DNA of 64,000 bases, from assembly GCA_002021875.1 (NCBI GenBank), contig CP018627.1:2356001-2420000 (forward strand), given 5' to 3'. Below are positions 19,804 through 28,517 of the stretch, in pieces; positions within the stretch are counted from its first letter, which is position 1; each line of letters begins with the position of its first letter. Position numbers and translations under genes: made by a program. This DNA is from Streptomyces hygroscopicus (GTDB lineage: Bacteria > Actinomycetota > Actinomycetes > Streptomycetales > Streptomycetaceae). The notes beneath the pieces were generated by a model that saw only the letters and a list, made by a program, of their open reading frames with translations, did no database searches and was not told where the DNA came from.

Positions 19804-20622
19804 ATGAGAGCCACCTTTTCCGACGGAATCTCCATCGGGTACGAGGATGAGGGCACAGGGGAACCGCTGGTGCTCATCCACGGGCATCCGTTCAATCGGT
19901 CGATGTGGCGACCTCAGATCGAGCACTTCAGCCGTGCTGGATGGCGAGTGATCGCACCGGACCTTCGTGGCTATGGGGAGAGCACGGTGGTGCCGGGCAA
20001 GACGACGCTGGAGAGGTTCGTGCAGGACATCGCCAGCCTGCTCGACCACCTCAAGATCGATCGGTTCGTCCTTGGCGGCCTGTCCATGGGTGGGCAGATT
20101 GTCATGGAGTTCTACCGGCTGTTCCCGAACCGGATTCAGGGACTCGTGCTTGCCGACACCTTCGCCGCGGCCGAAACGGAGAAAGGCAAGGTCGTGCGCT
20201 ATGGCATGGCCGAGCGTCTGCTCCGGGAAGGCATGGTCGACTACGCCCAGGAGGTGCTGCCCAAGATGGTGGCACCGCACAACATCCGGACGCTTCCCAT
20301 GGTCGCTGATCACGTTCTGCGCATGATGAGTGACACATCCCCTGAAGGAGCAGCTGCGGCACTGCGCGGCCGCGCTGAGCGTCTTGATTACACCGGCATG
20401 CTCCCTCGCGTTTCGGTGCCGACACTGGTCGTAGTCGGGACCGAGGACGAGTTCACCCCTGTGAGCGACGCCCGCATCATGTACGACCTCGTCCCTGGCG
20501 CCACGCTTGAGGTCATCGAGCAGGCAGCGCACATGCCGAACCTGGAACGTCCCATCGAGTTCAATGCAGCTCTCGAGCGCTTCCTCGATTCCTTGCTTGC
20601 GCCAGCCACGGTAGAGCGGTGA
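19804..20622 (+). CDS. Alpha/beta hydrolase
   Basis: 272 residues from ATG 19804, with GAAGGGA 9 bp upstream. It has the oxyanion segment VLIHGHPFNRSMW near 23-35, LRGYGES near 57-63, the nucleophile elbow GGLSMGGQ with Ser94, the acid region VVGTEDEFTPVSD, and the histidine in EQAAHMPNLERP. The overall layout is that of 3-oxoadipate enol-lactonase-like and carboxylesterase-like hydrolases of bacterial catabolic operons. Its stop overlaps the next start (GTGA), so it is co-translated with a dehydrogenase. Confidence 0.9.
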   Translation: MRATFSDGISIGYEDEGTGEPLVLIHGHPFNRSMWRPQIEHFSRAGWRVIAPDLRGYGESTVVPGKTTLERFVQDIASLLDHLKIDRFVLGGLSMGGQIVMEFYRLFPNRIQGLVLADTFAAAETEKGKVVRYGMAERLLREGMVDYAQEVLPKMVAPHNIRTLPMVADHVLRMMSDTSPEGAAAALRGRAERLDYTGMLPRVSVPTLVVVGTEDEFTPVSDARIMYDLVPGATLEVIEQAAHMPNLERPIEFNAALERFLDSLLAPATVER

Positions 20623-21395
20623 GTGTCATGACTTCCCGGCAGAAGACAGTGTTCATCACAGGCGCCAGCAGCGGCTTCGGCATTGCAATCGCACGCCGAT
20701 TCGCGGCGGAAGGCTTCCGGGTCATCGTCGCAGCTCGCAGAGCGGCCAGGCTTGAAGTACTCGCCGCGGAGCTCGGCCCATCTTCCCTCCCTCTTGAGCT
20801 TGATGTACGGGACAGGGAGGCAGTAGGGCACGCAATCCGCACCCTGCCGCATGAGTTCAGCGACATTGACGTACTGATCAACAATGCTGGTCTTGCCCTG
20901 GGTCTCGAGCCGGCCCATCGAGCTGAGCTCGATGACTGGGATCAGATGGTCGACACCAACTGTAAAGGGCTCACCTACTGCACCCGAGCAATTCTGCCGG
21001 GCATGGTAAGCCGAGGACGGGGCCATGTGATCAATCTCGGATCCGTCGCCGGCACCTACCCTTATCCAGGAGGAAATACGTACGGCGCCACCAAGGCATT
21101 CGTGCGCCAGTTCAGCCTCAACCTGCGCAGCGACCTTCACGGCACAGGAGTTCGGGTTACGTGTATCGAACCTGGAATGTGCGGAGGAACCGAATTCTCC
21201 ACCGTGCGATTCGAGGGCGATAAGCGAAAGGCTGAGGCCGTCTACACTGGCATGCAGTCGCTGGAAGCTCGTGATATCGCCGAATCAGTCCACTGGGTGA
21301 CGTCCCAGCCGCCACACGTAAACGTCAACACTATCGAAATCATGCCAACCGACCAGAGCTTCGCGCCGTTCCTAGTACATCGCCAGCACGCCTGA
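20619..21395 (+). CDS. ydfG: YdfG-like NADP-dependent 3-hydroxy acid dehydrogenase (SDR)
   Basis: GTG 20619 overlaps the previous stop; ATG 20628 is an alternative start. SDR landmarks are TGASSGFGIAIA near 13-24 (cofactor), NNAG near 90, a catalytic Ser in INLGSVAG, and YGATK (Tyr and Lys). The C-terminal half is strikingly like E. coli YdfG (GGNTYGATKAFVRQFSLNLR, GGTEFSTVRFEGD, VNVNTIEIMP, FLVHRQ). YdfG oxidises serine, threonine and 3-hydroxy acids such as 3-hydroxypropionate and reduces malonic semialdehyde. It probably acts with the hydrolase on the same short pathway. Confidence 0.9.
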   Translation: MSVMTSRQKTVFITGASSGFGIAIARRFAAEGFRVIVAARRAARLEVLAAELGPSSLPLELDVRDREAVGHAIRTLPHEFSDIDVLINNAGLALGLEPAHRAELDDWDQMVDTNCKGLTYCTRAILPGMVSRGRGHVINLGSVAGTYPYPGGNTYGATKAFVRQFSLNLRSDLHGTGVRVTCIEPGMCGGTEFSTVRFEGDKRKAEAVYTGMQSLEARDIAESVHWVTSQPPHVNVNTIEIMPTDQSFAPFLVHRQHA

Positions 21396-21500
21396 CCACA
21401 TAAGGCCATGCGCTGGTCCTCGACGAAGAGCAATAACTATGACGAGAAGGACTCCCGCCCTCCCGGGTAATTTTGGCGGGACGAAAGACTATGAAAAAGC

Positions 21501-21525
21501 CGCGGAATGCTCGACAGGTTCCGCG
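21501..21525. promoter_or_regulatory. Palindrome before iclR-type gene
   Basis: CGCGGAA (21501-21507) and TTCCGCG (21519-21525) form a perfect 7-bp inverted repeat with an 11-bp spacer, 24 bp before the IclR-family start. IclR regulators usually bind palindromes and repress themselves, so this is a plausible autoregulatory operator. Confidence 0.5.
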
Positions 21526-21549
21526 TAAATCAAGTGAGGACTGTGCGGC

Positions 21550-22329
21550 ATGAATGTGACCGCAGAGAAACCGGCGGCTCTGCTGCAAACGCTGGAGCGC
21601 GGACTGCAAGTACTGGAAGCCATCGCGATTGCCGAACAAGGCGCAACCGCCAAGGCACTCAGCTCCAAGGTCGGCATCAAAATCAGCACCTGCTATCACA
21701 TACTGCGCACCCTGGTGAACAACAACTATGTGATACGCCTCCCCCACGGCCGCTACGGCATCGGGGAGCGCGCCGCAGCCCTCATTCCGCACACACAGCG
21801 CAGCCGGGCAGCACCTCCCCCACTGACCGCCCTGGTCCACCGCCTGCACAACCGGACACAGGAAGACTCATTCCTCACAGGCTGGTCCGACGAAGCCCTC
21901 GTCCTGCGGCAGCGAGTACCAGAGGCCGCGAACGCAGCCGCTACCCAACCCATGGCACTGCACGCATGTGCCGCCGGCAAGGCCGTACTTGCATACCTCA
22001 CGCCAGAACAGGTGGACGCAACACTCACCAGTGGTTTGAGGTCCCTCACTCCGTACACCATCACCGACTACGACTACCTCCGCGCTGATCTCGCCCGGAC
22101 GCGCAGGCGCGGATACGCACTCGACATCGAAGAGTTCAGCCCGGGCGCATGCAGCGCGGCAGCAGCATACTTCGACGCCACCGGCCTTCCTCTGGGCTCA
22201 TTCGCCATCTCAGCCTCCAAACCCCGATTCGAAGCCCATAGAGTCGAACTGGTGAGGCAGGTACAGGAAGTCGCAGCGATGGCGAACTTGATCTTTAACC
22301 CCAGGCATCGGGCGGTTCCTCGTACTTGA
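21550..22329 (+). CDS. IclR-family transcriptional regulator
   Basis: 259 residues from ATG 21550. It has an N-terminal winged helix (LLQTLERGLQVLEAIAIAE, SSKVGIKISTCYHILRTLVN, YVIRLPHGRYGIG) and a C-terminal effector domain (MALHACAAGKAVLAYLTPEQ, TRRRGYALDIEEFSPGACS, YFDATGLPLGSFAISA). It is in the same orientation as the hydrolase/ydfG pair but 150 bp downstream with its own palindrome, so it is probably a separate unit. No truncation is seen. Confidence 0.9.
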   Translation: MNVTAEKPAALLQTLERGLQVLEAIAIAEQGATAKALSSKVGIKISTCYHILRTLVNNNYVIRLPHGRYGIGERAAALIPHTQRSRAAPPPLTALVHRLHNRTQEDSFLTGWSDEALVLRQRVPEAANAAATQPMALHACAAGKAVLAYLTPEQVDATLTSGLRSLTPYTITDYDYLRADLARTRRRGYALDIEEFSPGACSAAAAYFDATGLPLGSFAISASKPRFEAHRVELVRQVQEVAAMANLIFNPRHRAVPRT

Positions 22330-22506
22330 TCACTCGTGCCGGTAACTGCCGTACGCGCGGGCAGCCTCCAGCTGCTCCAGCCAAGGAACACACACGCCCA
22401 GCAAGAAGCCTGTGGGGATGAGTCTGTTGCATCATGCTCTCCGGCAGGAGACGTTCGGGGAACTGTCACGCTTCCAGGATGAACCGCCCCGGGTTCGGTA
22501 GAGATC

Positions 22507-23445
22507 TCAGATTGTGGTGATGACCTGGGGTTTCGTGAGTTCGGTGTAGTAGTTGGCTTCGTATTCGACGGGCGGGATGTGGCCTATCTCGCCGTGGAGT
22601 CTGCGGTGGTTGTACCAGTCGGCCCACTCGGCGGTGGCCAGCTCGACCTGGGAGAGCGTCTTCCAGGGCCGCCGGGGCTTGATCAACTCGGTTTTGAACA
22701 GGCCGATCGTGGACTCCATCAGGGCGTTGTCGTACGCGTCACCGACGGATCCGATGCTCGCCGCGATGCCGGCGGCATCCAGGTGCTCGGCGAGTTTGAA
22801 CGATGTGTATTGCGACCCGGCGTCCGAGTGATGGATCAAGTCTCCTGGCCGCACGGGCTGTTGGTCGCGGTCGCGTTGCCAGATGGCCATCTCCAGGGCG
22901 TCCAGGACGAAGACGGTCTCCTTCACGGTGGCCGCGGACCAGCCGACGATCCGGCGGGAGAAGGTGTCCACGACGAACGCGACGTAGACGGTCGCGGACC
23001 AGGTCTTCACGTGGGTGAAGTCCGCCACCCAGCACCGGTTCGGAGCGATGGCCACGAAGTCGCGGTCGACCAGATCGGGGGCCCGCTGGACCTGTCCGCC
23101 GGGGATCGTGGTGATGACGCTTCTGCCGCGCACCGCGCCCTGGATGCCGAGCTCGCGCATCAGGCGCTCGACGGTGCAGCGGGCCACCGCATGTCCCTGC
23201 CGGTTCAGCTCGCGCCAGATCTTCCGGGCTCCGTAGACACGGTAGTTGGACGCGTAGACGTACTGGATCCTCTCCTTGAGCTCCGTGTCACGCATGCGGC
23301 GGGCGGAGGGCGTCTGGAGGCGTTTCTTGTGGGCGTAGTACGTGGAAGGGGCGATCTTGCAGTCGTGCCCGGTGAGCGTCCTGCAGATCGGCTCGACGCC
23401 GCCGAAGCGGTCCCGGTGCTCGTCGATGAACGTTACGAGCGCGTT
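22507..23445 (-). CDS. IS3 OrfB, integrase-core transposase
   Basis: An ATG lies at 23295, but the frame is open back to about 23445, where it overlaps orfA in the -1 frame. The usual product is therefore an OrfAB fusion made by programmed frameshifting near 23440-23450. It has an HTH_21 region ([32 protein letters not shown]) and an rve core with the DDE residues in [27 protein letters not shown] and [19 protein letters not shown]. It ends at 22507, 27 bp inside the left terminal repeat. Confidence 0.92.
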   Translation of the reverse strand, partial: NALVTFIDEHRDRFGGVEPICRTLTGHDCKIAPSTYYAHKKRLQTPSARRMRDTELKERIQYVYASNYRVYGARKIWRELNRQGHAVARCTVERLMRELGIQGAVRGRSVITTIPGGQVQRAPDLVDRDFVAIAPNRCWVADFTHVKTWSATVYVAFVVDTFSRRIVGWSAATVKETVFVLDALEMAIWQRDRDQQPVRPGDLIHHSDAGSQYTSFKLAEHLDAAGIAASIGSVGDAYDNALMESTIGLFKTELIKPRRPWKTLSQVELATAEWADWYNHRRLHGEIGHIPPVEYEANYYTELTKPQVITTI

Positions 23446-23759
23446 TGTGGCCGGTCGAGCTCGGCCGCGAAGAAACTCGCCGCGGCCTTCAGGATCTCGT
23501 TCGCCCGCTTCAGCTCGGCGTTCTCCTTCTTCAACGCCTTGAGCTGGGCGGACTCCTCCGTCGTCGTCCCCGGACGCTGCCCCGCGTCGATCTCCTGCTG
23601 CTTCACCCAGTTCCGCAGTGTCTCGCGGGAACCGATGCCGAGCTTGTCGGCGACCGCCTGCAGGGCGGTCGTCTCGTTCGGGTAATCGTCGCGCACCTCG
23701 GCGACCATGCGCACCGCACGACGGCGGAGCTCAAGCGGGTAACGGGAGGGTCGTGCCAT
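23433..23759 (-). CDS. IS3 OrfA
   Basis: 108 residues from ATG 23759. It has a helix-turn-helix (YPLELRRRAVRMVAEVRDDY, VADKLGIGSRETLRNWVKQQ) followed by a leucine-zipper-like coiled coil (LKALKKENAELKRANEILKA). It overlaps orfB, which lies in the -1 frame. OrfA alone is normally a DNA-binding regulator of transposition. Confidence 0.92.
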   Translation of the reverse strand: MARPSRYPLELRRRAVRMVAEVRDDYPNETTALQAVADKLGIGSRETLRNWVKQQEIDAGQRPGTTTEESAQLKALKKENAELKRANEILKAAASFFAAELDRPQTRS

Positions 23760-24079
23760 GACTCAATCCTTACATGGAATCGAGCCTCCACCTGACCCGG
23801 GGCGGTTCACTACGCGGACCGACCGACCACCGCTCCGGAGTAATCTCCGGCTAGAAAGTTTTGCCAGAGCCGCTTGCTGGAGTGCACCGACGAGAAGCCC
23901 TTCGCGTGTCCTGCACGTCTGCATGGGGACTTGCAAGGTATGCGGAACGGTCCACAACCGCGGTGAGCATGCGGGCAAGAAGCCTCGGAGGGTGAAACAG
24001 AAAGTCACCGAGACAGCCATATGGCCATGGCAGGAATTCCCGGCTGCCCTTGGGTGAGGAGCATGCCGGACGTCGTGCT

Positions 24080-25525
24080 TCAGACCACGATCTCAAGCGT
24101 TCGGTCGGTGCCGCCGGTGGATTCGAACAGGGCCCAGGCCTCGGCAAGACGCGCGACCGCGGTCTCGATCTCTGCCGGCTCGGCGACGAACGAAATCCGC
24201 AGATGGTCGGCGAACGTCTTGTCGGGGGAGGTCCTGGAGCCCGGCAGGACACGCACCCCGTAGCGGAGTGTGAGCCGGGCGAAAGCCTCCGCATCGCTGT
24301 GGGGGAGTTGGACCCATAGGAATGGTCCACCCTGTGGAAGGAGCCATGACCAGGTGGGGAGCTGTCTATGGAGCAGGTCAGCGAGGAGGTCGCGGCGCTT
24401 GATGAGCTGCAGGCTTCGGGCCGTACTTGCTTCTTCGATCCTCGGCAGCATGCGGATCGCCAATAGCTGGCCTGGGTGTGAGGATCCGAGATCGGCAACA
24501 GCCTTGAGGCGGGCGAGCCTCGTGATGAGCTGCCTCGGCGCCCGGATCCAGCCCACGCGCAAGCCGGCCCAGAACAGTTTGCTGAGCGAACCAACAGTGA
24601 CGACGGTGCCGGTGTCAGCGGTTGCGGCAAACGGAATGCGGGCATGGTCGTCGAACGTGAGGTCGGCGAGGGTTTCGTCGTCGATAATCGGTGTCCCTGC
24701 GGCCTTGGCCAGGTGCGCGACTTCGTGGCGGCGCGCCGCACTCATCACGGCCCCGGTGGGGTTATGGCAGGCCGACATGAGATACATGAGCTGCACTGCC
24801 GATCGATCGAGTGCATCGCGCACCGAGCGCACTGTGACGCCTTCCTCATCGCTTGGCAACCCGATGACGGTTGCGTCGGCGGCTCGGGCGGCATCAAGCG
24901 CTCCAGCGTAGGTGGGGTTCTCGGTGGCAATGGTTCCCCGGTCTTGGCTGAAGAGCCTGAACAGCAGGTTGAGCGCCTGTTGGCCGCCGGTGGTGATCAG
25001 CACTTCGTCGGTGGCTGTGGGCAGCCCGAGCCGTGCATAGCGTGCGGCGATCTCCGTGCGCAGGGCTGGGAGCCCAAGTGGCTCGTAGTCGAAGTTGACA
25101 GCCAGGGTACGGATGTCCGCGGCGGTCAGGCCCAGGGCCTCGTCGGGTAGGCCGTCGAGGCTGGGGAAAACGGATCGCGTGAGGTCGATAGAACCCTCGG
25201 GCGGTTCATCGACCAGTTTGGCGAAGGGCATGACCGAGGCCGGGACGGCGGGCCCGACGCCGGAGCCGGAGGCGGTCACCCGTGTCCCGCTCCCACGGGT
25301 GCTTTCCAGCAGGCCGTCGTCACGGAGCAGCCGGTAGGCAGCAATGATGGTCGTTCGACTGGTACCCAGCGACCGGGCGAGATCACGCTCTGAGGGAAGC
25401 CTTGAACCGGCGCCGAGAACACCGTGACGAATCGAGTTCCGGAGGCTGTCAGCCAGACGCTGGTACAGCGGCCCCTGGCCCGTAGACCAATCGCCGAGCC
25501 CAGCTACCACACTCTGCAGATTCAT
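24080..25525 (-). CDS. MocR/PdxR-type regulator (GntR HTH + aminotransferase domain)
   Basis: 481 residues from ATG 25525. Residues about 19-86 are a GntR winged helix (LYQRLADSLRNSIRHGVLGA, LARSLGTSRTTIIAAYRLLR, GLLESTRGSGTRV). The rest is a fold-type I aminotransferase domain (YEPLGLPALRTEIAARYARL, TTGGQQALNLLF, SACHNPTGAVMS) with Lys316 in GSLSKLFWAGLRVGW as the probable PLP lysine. It is divergent from a PLP-dependent lyase gene 63 bp away, which it probably controls. Confidence 0.92.
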   Translation of the reverse strand: MNLQSVVAGLGDWSTGQGPLYQRLADSLRNSIRHGVLGAGSRLPSERDLARSLGTSRTTIIAAYRLLRDDGLLESTRGSGTRVTASGSGVGPAVPASVMPFAKLVDEPPEGSIDLTRSVFPSLDGLPDEALGLTAADIRTLAVNFDYEPLGLPALRTEIAARYARLGLPTATDEVLITTGGQQALNLLFRLFSQDRGTIATENPTYAGALDAARAADATVIGLPSDEEGVTVRSVRDALDRSAVQLMYLMSACHNPTGAVMSAARRHEVAHLAKAAGTPIIDDETLADLTFDDHARIPFAATADTGTVVTVGSLSKLFWAGLRVGWIRAPRQLITRLARLKAVADLGSSHPGQLLAIRMLPRIEEASTARSLQLIKRRDLLADLLHRQLPTWSWLLPQGGPFLWVQLPHSDAEAFARLTLRYGVRVLPGSRTSPDKTFADHLRISFVAEPAEIETAVARLAEAWALFESTGGTDRTLEIVV

Positions 25526-25588
25526 TAGAGTCCAATCGCCCCCTGGGTGGATATTGAATAGCAGTCCACTTCGGGAAACACTACAGCA
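25526..25588. promoter_or_regulatory. Divergent promoter region with AGTCCA repeats
   Basis: The 63-bp gap between the MocR and lyase genes contains AGTCCAATCG (25529-25538) and AGTCCACTTCG (25563-25573), direct repeats whose AGTCCA cores start 34 bp apart. They could be half-sites for the MocR protein. The match is short, so this is tentative. Confidence 0.35.
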
Positions 25589-26779
25589 ATGGACGCTTCC
25601 ACGACGCTAGAGACGCTTCTCCTGCACGCAGACACCGATCCTGCCGAGTCAAGCATTGCGCCGCCCATCTACCAGTCGGTGCATTTCTCGGCGGCCTCGG
25701 CCGAAGAGTTTGAAGATCTGAACAATCGCGCCAACCCGGAACGCTACTACCGGCGGTACGGCAACCCCTCGCAGGCAAGGCTCGAGAAGATCATGGCCGC
25801 CGCCGAAGGCGCCGAAGCCGGGCTGGCGACCGCTTCAGGCATGGGCGCGATCTCCGCGACCCTCCTCGCACTGCTCGACAGCGGCGACCACGTCGTCGCC
25901 CAACGGAGCATGTACGGCGGAACCTTGTCCCTGCTCCAGGAGGTGGCCCCGCGGTTCGGCATCGAGACGACCCTTGTTGACCAGACCGACCCCACCGCCT
26001 TCGAGAAGGCCACCAAGCCGAATACGAAGCTGATAATGCTCGAAACCCCGAGCAACCCCCTCCTCCAGCTGACCGACGTCGCGACAGTCGCCCGGCTCGC
26101 GCGCGAACGCGGCATCCTCACCTTCGTGGACAACACAGTTGCCACGCCAGTGAACCATCGCCCCATCGACCACGGCGTGGATCTCGTCATGCACAGCGTC
26201 ACGAAATACCTGTCGGGGCACTCGGACGTGCTGGCAGGCATCGTGCTCGGCAAGAAGGAGATGATCGACAAAATCTGGCAGACGCACACCCTGGTGGGCT
26301 CGGTCATCAGCCCCTTCGACGCCTGGCTCGCTCTGCGCGGCCTGCGCACCCTGCCGATGCGGGTGGAGCGGCACAACCGGACCGCCCTCGCCGTCGCGCA
26401 GTTCCTGGCCGGCCAACCAGCCGTGAAGACTGTGAACTACCCGGGGCTGACCAGCCACCCTCAGCACGAGCTTGCGAAACGGCAAATGCACGGCTACGGC
26501 GGTCTGCTGAGCTTTGAACTCCGGGGCGGCTACGCCGCGGCGGAGCAGCTCATCGCCACACTCGGCATCCCGGCCCGCTCGCCGAGCCTTGGCGGTGTCC
26601 GCTCAGTGGTCGTCCAGCCCGCCGCAATGTGGGCCAACGAACTGACCGATGAACAGCTTGCCGAAGCGGGTGTTCCCGCAGGACTCGTCCGACTCGCCGT
26701 TGGTCTGGAGCACGAAGCCGACCTCATAGCCGACCTCACGAACGGGCTCGCCACACTCCCTGACACCACCACCGAGTGA
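25589..26779 (+). CDS. Cys/Met-metabolism PLP enzyme (cystathionine/methionine gamma-lyase type)
   Basis: 396 residues from ATG 25589, the usual family length. Motifs in order: APPIYQSVHFSAASAEEF, RYGNPSQARLEKIMAAAEGA, ATASGMGAISATLLALLDSG, QRSMYGGTLSLLQE, MLETPSNPLLQLTD, FVDNTVATPVNHRPIDHGVD, VMHSVTKYLSGHSDVLAG with PLP lysine Lys206, and SLGGVRSVVVQPAAM. It could be cystathionine gamma-synthase/lyase, methionine gamma-lyase or O-acylhomoserine sulfhydrylase; sequence alone does not decide. The divergent MocR gene suggests control by a sulfur amino acid or PLP ligand. Confidence 0.9.
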   Translation: MDASTTLETLLLHADTDPAESSIAPPIYQSVHFSAASAEEFEDLNNRANPERYYRRYGNPSQARLEKIMAAAEGAEAGLATASGMGAISATLLALLDSGDHVVAQRSMYGGTLSLLQEVAPRFGIETTLVDQTDPTAFEKATKPNTKLIMLETPSNPLLQLTDVATVARLARERGILTFVDNTVATPVNHRPIDHGVDLVMHSVTKYLSGHSDVLAGIVLGKKEMIDKIWQTHTLVGSVISPFDAWLALRGLRTLPMRVERHNRTALAVAQFLAGQPAVKTVNYPGLTSHPQHELAKRQMHGYGGLLSFELRGGYAAAEQLIATLGIPARSPSLGGVRSVVVQPAAMWANELTDEQLAEAGVPAGLVRLAVGLEHEADLIADLTNGLATLPDTTTE

Positions 26780-27219
26780 CCGCAGCCCCGACAGCCGAGT
26801 GACCGCGGCCCCGCCAACATCGACAACGACCGGACGCCTTCCAAGCATGAGAACCGATACGGCTTCCGACTGCGCGCCACTCGCATTCGCCTGCGTTCAA
26901 CACCGACAAAATGCGATGCCATCATCAGCTACCTCGAGCCAGGAGACGAGTCGGACAGAGCGTGTCGGTGCGCACACCCTGAAACCAGTACCCGAGTTTT
27001 CCCCATTACCTTCTTGGTGGCCCCCGCAATAAGCCATTCTCAGTAACGCCAAGTAACTGTGAGTGACTTCTTCTCCGCGACGTAGCGGTTGCGTTGCGTG
27101 ACGGCACCGGAGTGAGGCGGAGCTGCCCCGCCCCAGAAACACGTGCAGCCCCTGGGGGGAAACAGGTCTGCGAAGGACATGTTCCGGACACCAAAAAGGT
27201 TAGACAAGATGCGGCCGAA
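26780..27219. other. No gene recognised
   Basis: Intergenic stretch of about 440 bp after the lyase gene. Small frames lack ribosome sites. The part at 27170-27215 directly precedes a resolvase remnant and could retain a former recombination site, but I cannot show subsites. Confidence 0.4.
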
Positions 27220-27470
27220 AAGGATAGTGGCGCAGTGGGGGCTATGACAGAGGAACGGGTTCGGCACGCGCGGGCCGTGCTCGCGCAGCCGGAGAGCACC
27301 ATTCGATCGACAGGCTACTCGGCGTCTCCCGTACGACCCTCTACAAGTACGTTCCCGCAGTGGCTGCTGGTCGGGACTTCCTGGTGCCCGGTGAAGCGTC
27401 CGCCGTCCTGCCCCACGACGGTGGCCGGCGCAGGGTCCAGACCAGGGCGCGACTGGAAGCGGCCGTTAGG
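27220..27470 (+). pseudogene. Serine recombinase (resolvase) C-terminal fragment
   Basis: It reads MTEERVRHARAVLAQPESTI, then, after a frame change at 27308-27312, RQATRRL-type noise. In the shifted frame it gives IDRLLGVSRTTLYKYVPAVA and AGRDFLVPGEASAVLPHDGG. This is the C-terminal helix-turn-helix of a Tn3-type resolvase. The break is explained by loss of one ATCG unit in the sequence CGATCGATCGAC. The catalytic N-terminal domain is absent. Confidence 0.7.
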
Positions 27471-28224
27471 TGAGCTCCAGGGTGCTGGTTGCCTGGGTGA
27501 AGTCGCCTGCCTGGAGAGCCGGGGTGGGGATCGTAAAGTGCAGCAGCCCCCCGTCGGAATACCCCGGCTCGTCCGGCGGGTACTGGAGCTGCAACAGGTG
27601 GGTATAGGGATCGCCGTTCCCCTTGGGGTGGAGTGGCTGGGAGAGCTCCAGCGTCGGCCAGCCGAACGCCCGATCTTCATAGGAATGCCACTCGAAGCAG
27701 ATCTGCGAGTAGGTCTTGTCAATGTCGTCGTCTGAGGGATCCGGCATGGTTACGACACGTTCAGCGTGAAGCGGTGTGCACAGCTCGGCGAACGCTGGGG
27801 CTGCTATCTCGACGGCGCGCGCAGGATCGGCGGCGATGACACACCCTGCCTCGGGGTCTTGCCAGAACTCACCCTCGAAGAAGCTGTTCACGGCATCCGC
27901 ATCATCCGGGCCCGGCTGTAGATAGAAGAAGTTGAGCAGCCCCGGCCGGCAGGGCAGGATGTCGCCGAGCCACGGCGCGAGCACCTCGGTGTCCAGGACG
28001 GCGGACAGACTCAGGGGCAGCCCGCCGTACTCCGGCCACGGCGTCCCCGGATCCAGTAGCGCCGGGCCGCCCCGGCGGCACAGGCCCGAGGCAGGCTTCC
28101 CCGGCCTCGCGGGCGTCAGCCGAAAACCGGGCAGGGCCATCGCAGCCAGCTTCTCCCCTTCAGCCTCCCCCAACTTTGCTACGCACAACTTCCGTACTCC
28201 ACAGGCTTCTTCAGCGAACTCCAT
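27466..28224 (-). CDS. DUF1963 family protein
   Basis: The ATG at 28224 is chosen because the upstream part of the open frame has no protein-like composition. About 252 residues. DUF1963 features: SRLGG-like opening (FRLTPARPGKPASGLCRRGG), DPGTPWPEYGGLPLSLSAVL, PGLLNFFYLQPG, and a C-terminal HLLQLQYPPDEPGYSDGGLL HFTIP stretch where the family has its conserved DxG. The family (YwqG-like) is cytoplasmic and of unknown biochemical function; some members sit with toxin/immunity genes. It stands alone between a resolvase scrap and an IS5-type relic. Confidence 0.75.
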   Translation of the reverse strand: MEFAEEACGVRKLCVAKLGEAEGEKLAAMALPGFRLTPARPGKPASGLCRRGGPALLDPGTPWPEYGGLPLSLSAVLDTEVLAPWLGDILPCRPGLLNFFYLQPGPDDADAVNSFFEGEFWQDPEAGCVIAADPARAVEIAAPAFAELCTPLHAERVVTMPDPSDDDIDKTYSQICFEWHSYEDRAFGWPTLELSQPLHPKGNGDPYTHLLQLQYPPDEPGYSDGGLLHFTIPTPALQAGDFTQATSTLELT

Positions 28225-28517
28225 GCCTGAATTGCAGCACATGGCAATGATGCTGCGGCGTGTGGCCTTGTGCATGACCACGGAAGCCGGGGACGGCTGG
28301 ACAGCACCACCTCGTCGAACCCGACCGACTGGCCCAACACCCTGCTCGGCGCGATCCACCAGGCCTCGGCCATCAACAACGACCCCACCATGCCAACCTC
28401 CGTGACACTGACGAAACCCGTTGACAGTCGCGCACACACGACAATTCAGCCGCTCAAGATCGCCCTACTATCGCTTCCGGCCGTATCTCGATTGCCCCCA
28501 TCAAGAGGCTCCACGCG

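Larger units (their letters stand above)
22480..23809 (-). mobile_element. IS3-family element, copy 1 (intact)
   Basis: The ends begin TGAACCGCCCCGGGTTCGG (left) and, reversed, TGAACCGCCCCGGGTCAGG (right). Length is 1330 bp. It holds orfA and a -1-frame orfB without lesions. A second copy with the same length and identical encoded proteins lies at 51620-52949 in the same orientation. The bases flanking this copy (GGA left, CTA right) do not form the 3-bp target duplication usual for IS3, which suggests recombination after insertion. Confidence 0.93.

Noticed and set aside
22579..23685. Plus-strand 368-codon frame across the IS3 (repeated at 51719)
   Set aside because: Exact antisense of orfB/orfA in both copies; conserved only because the IS copies are identical.
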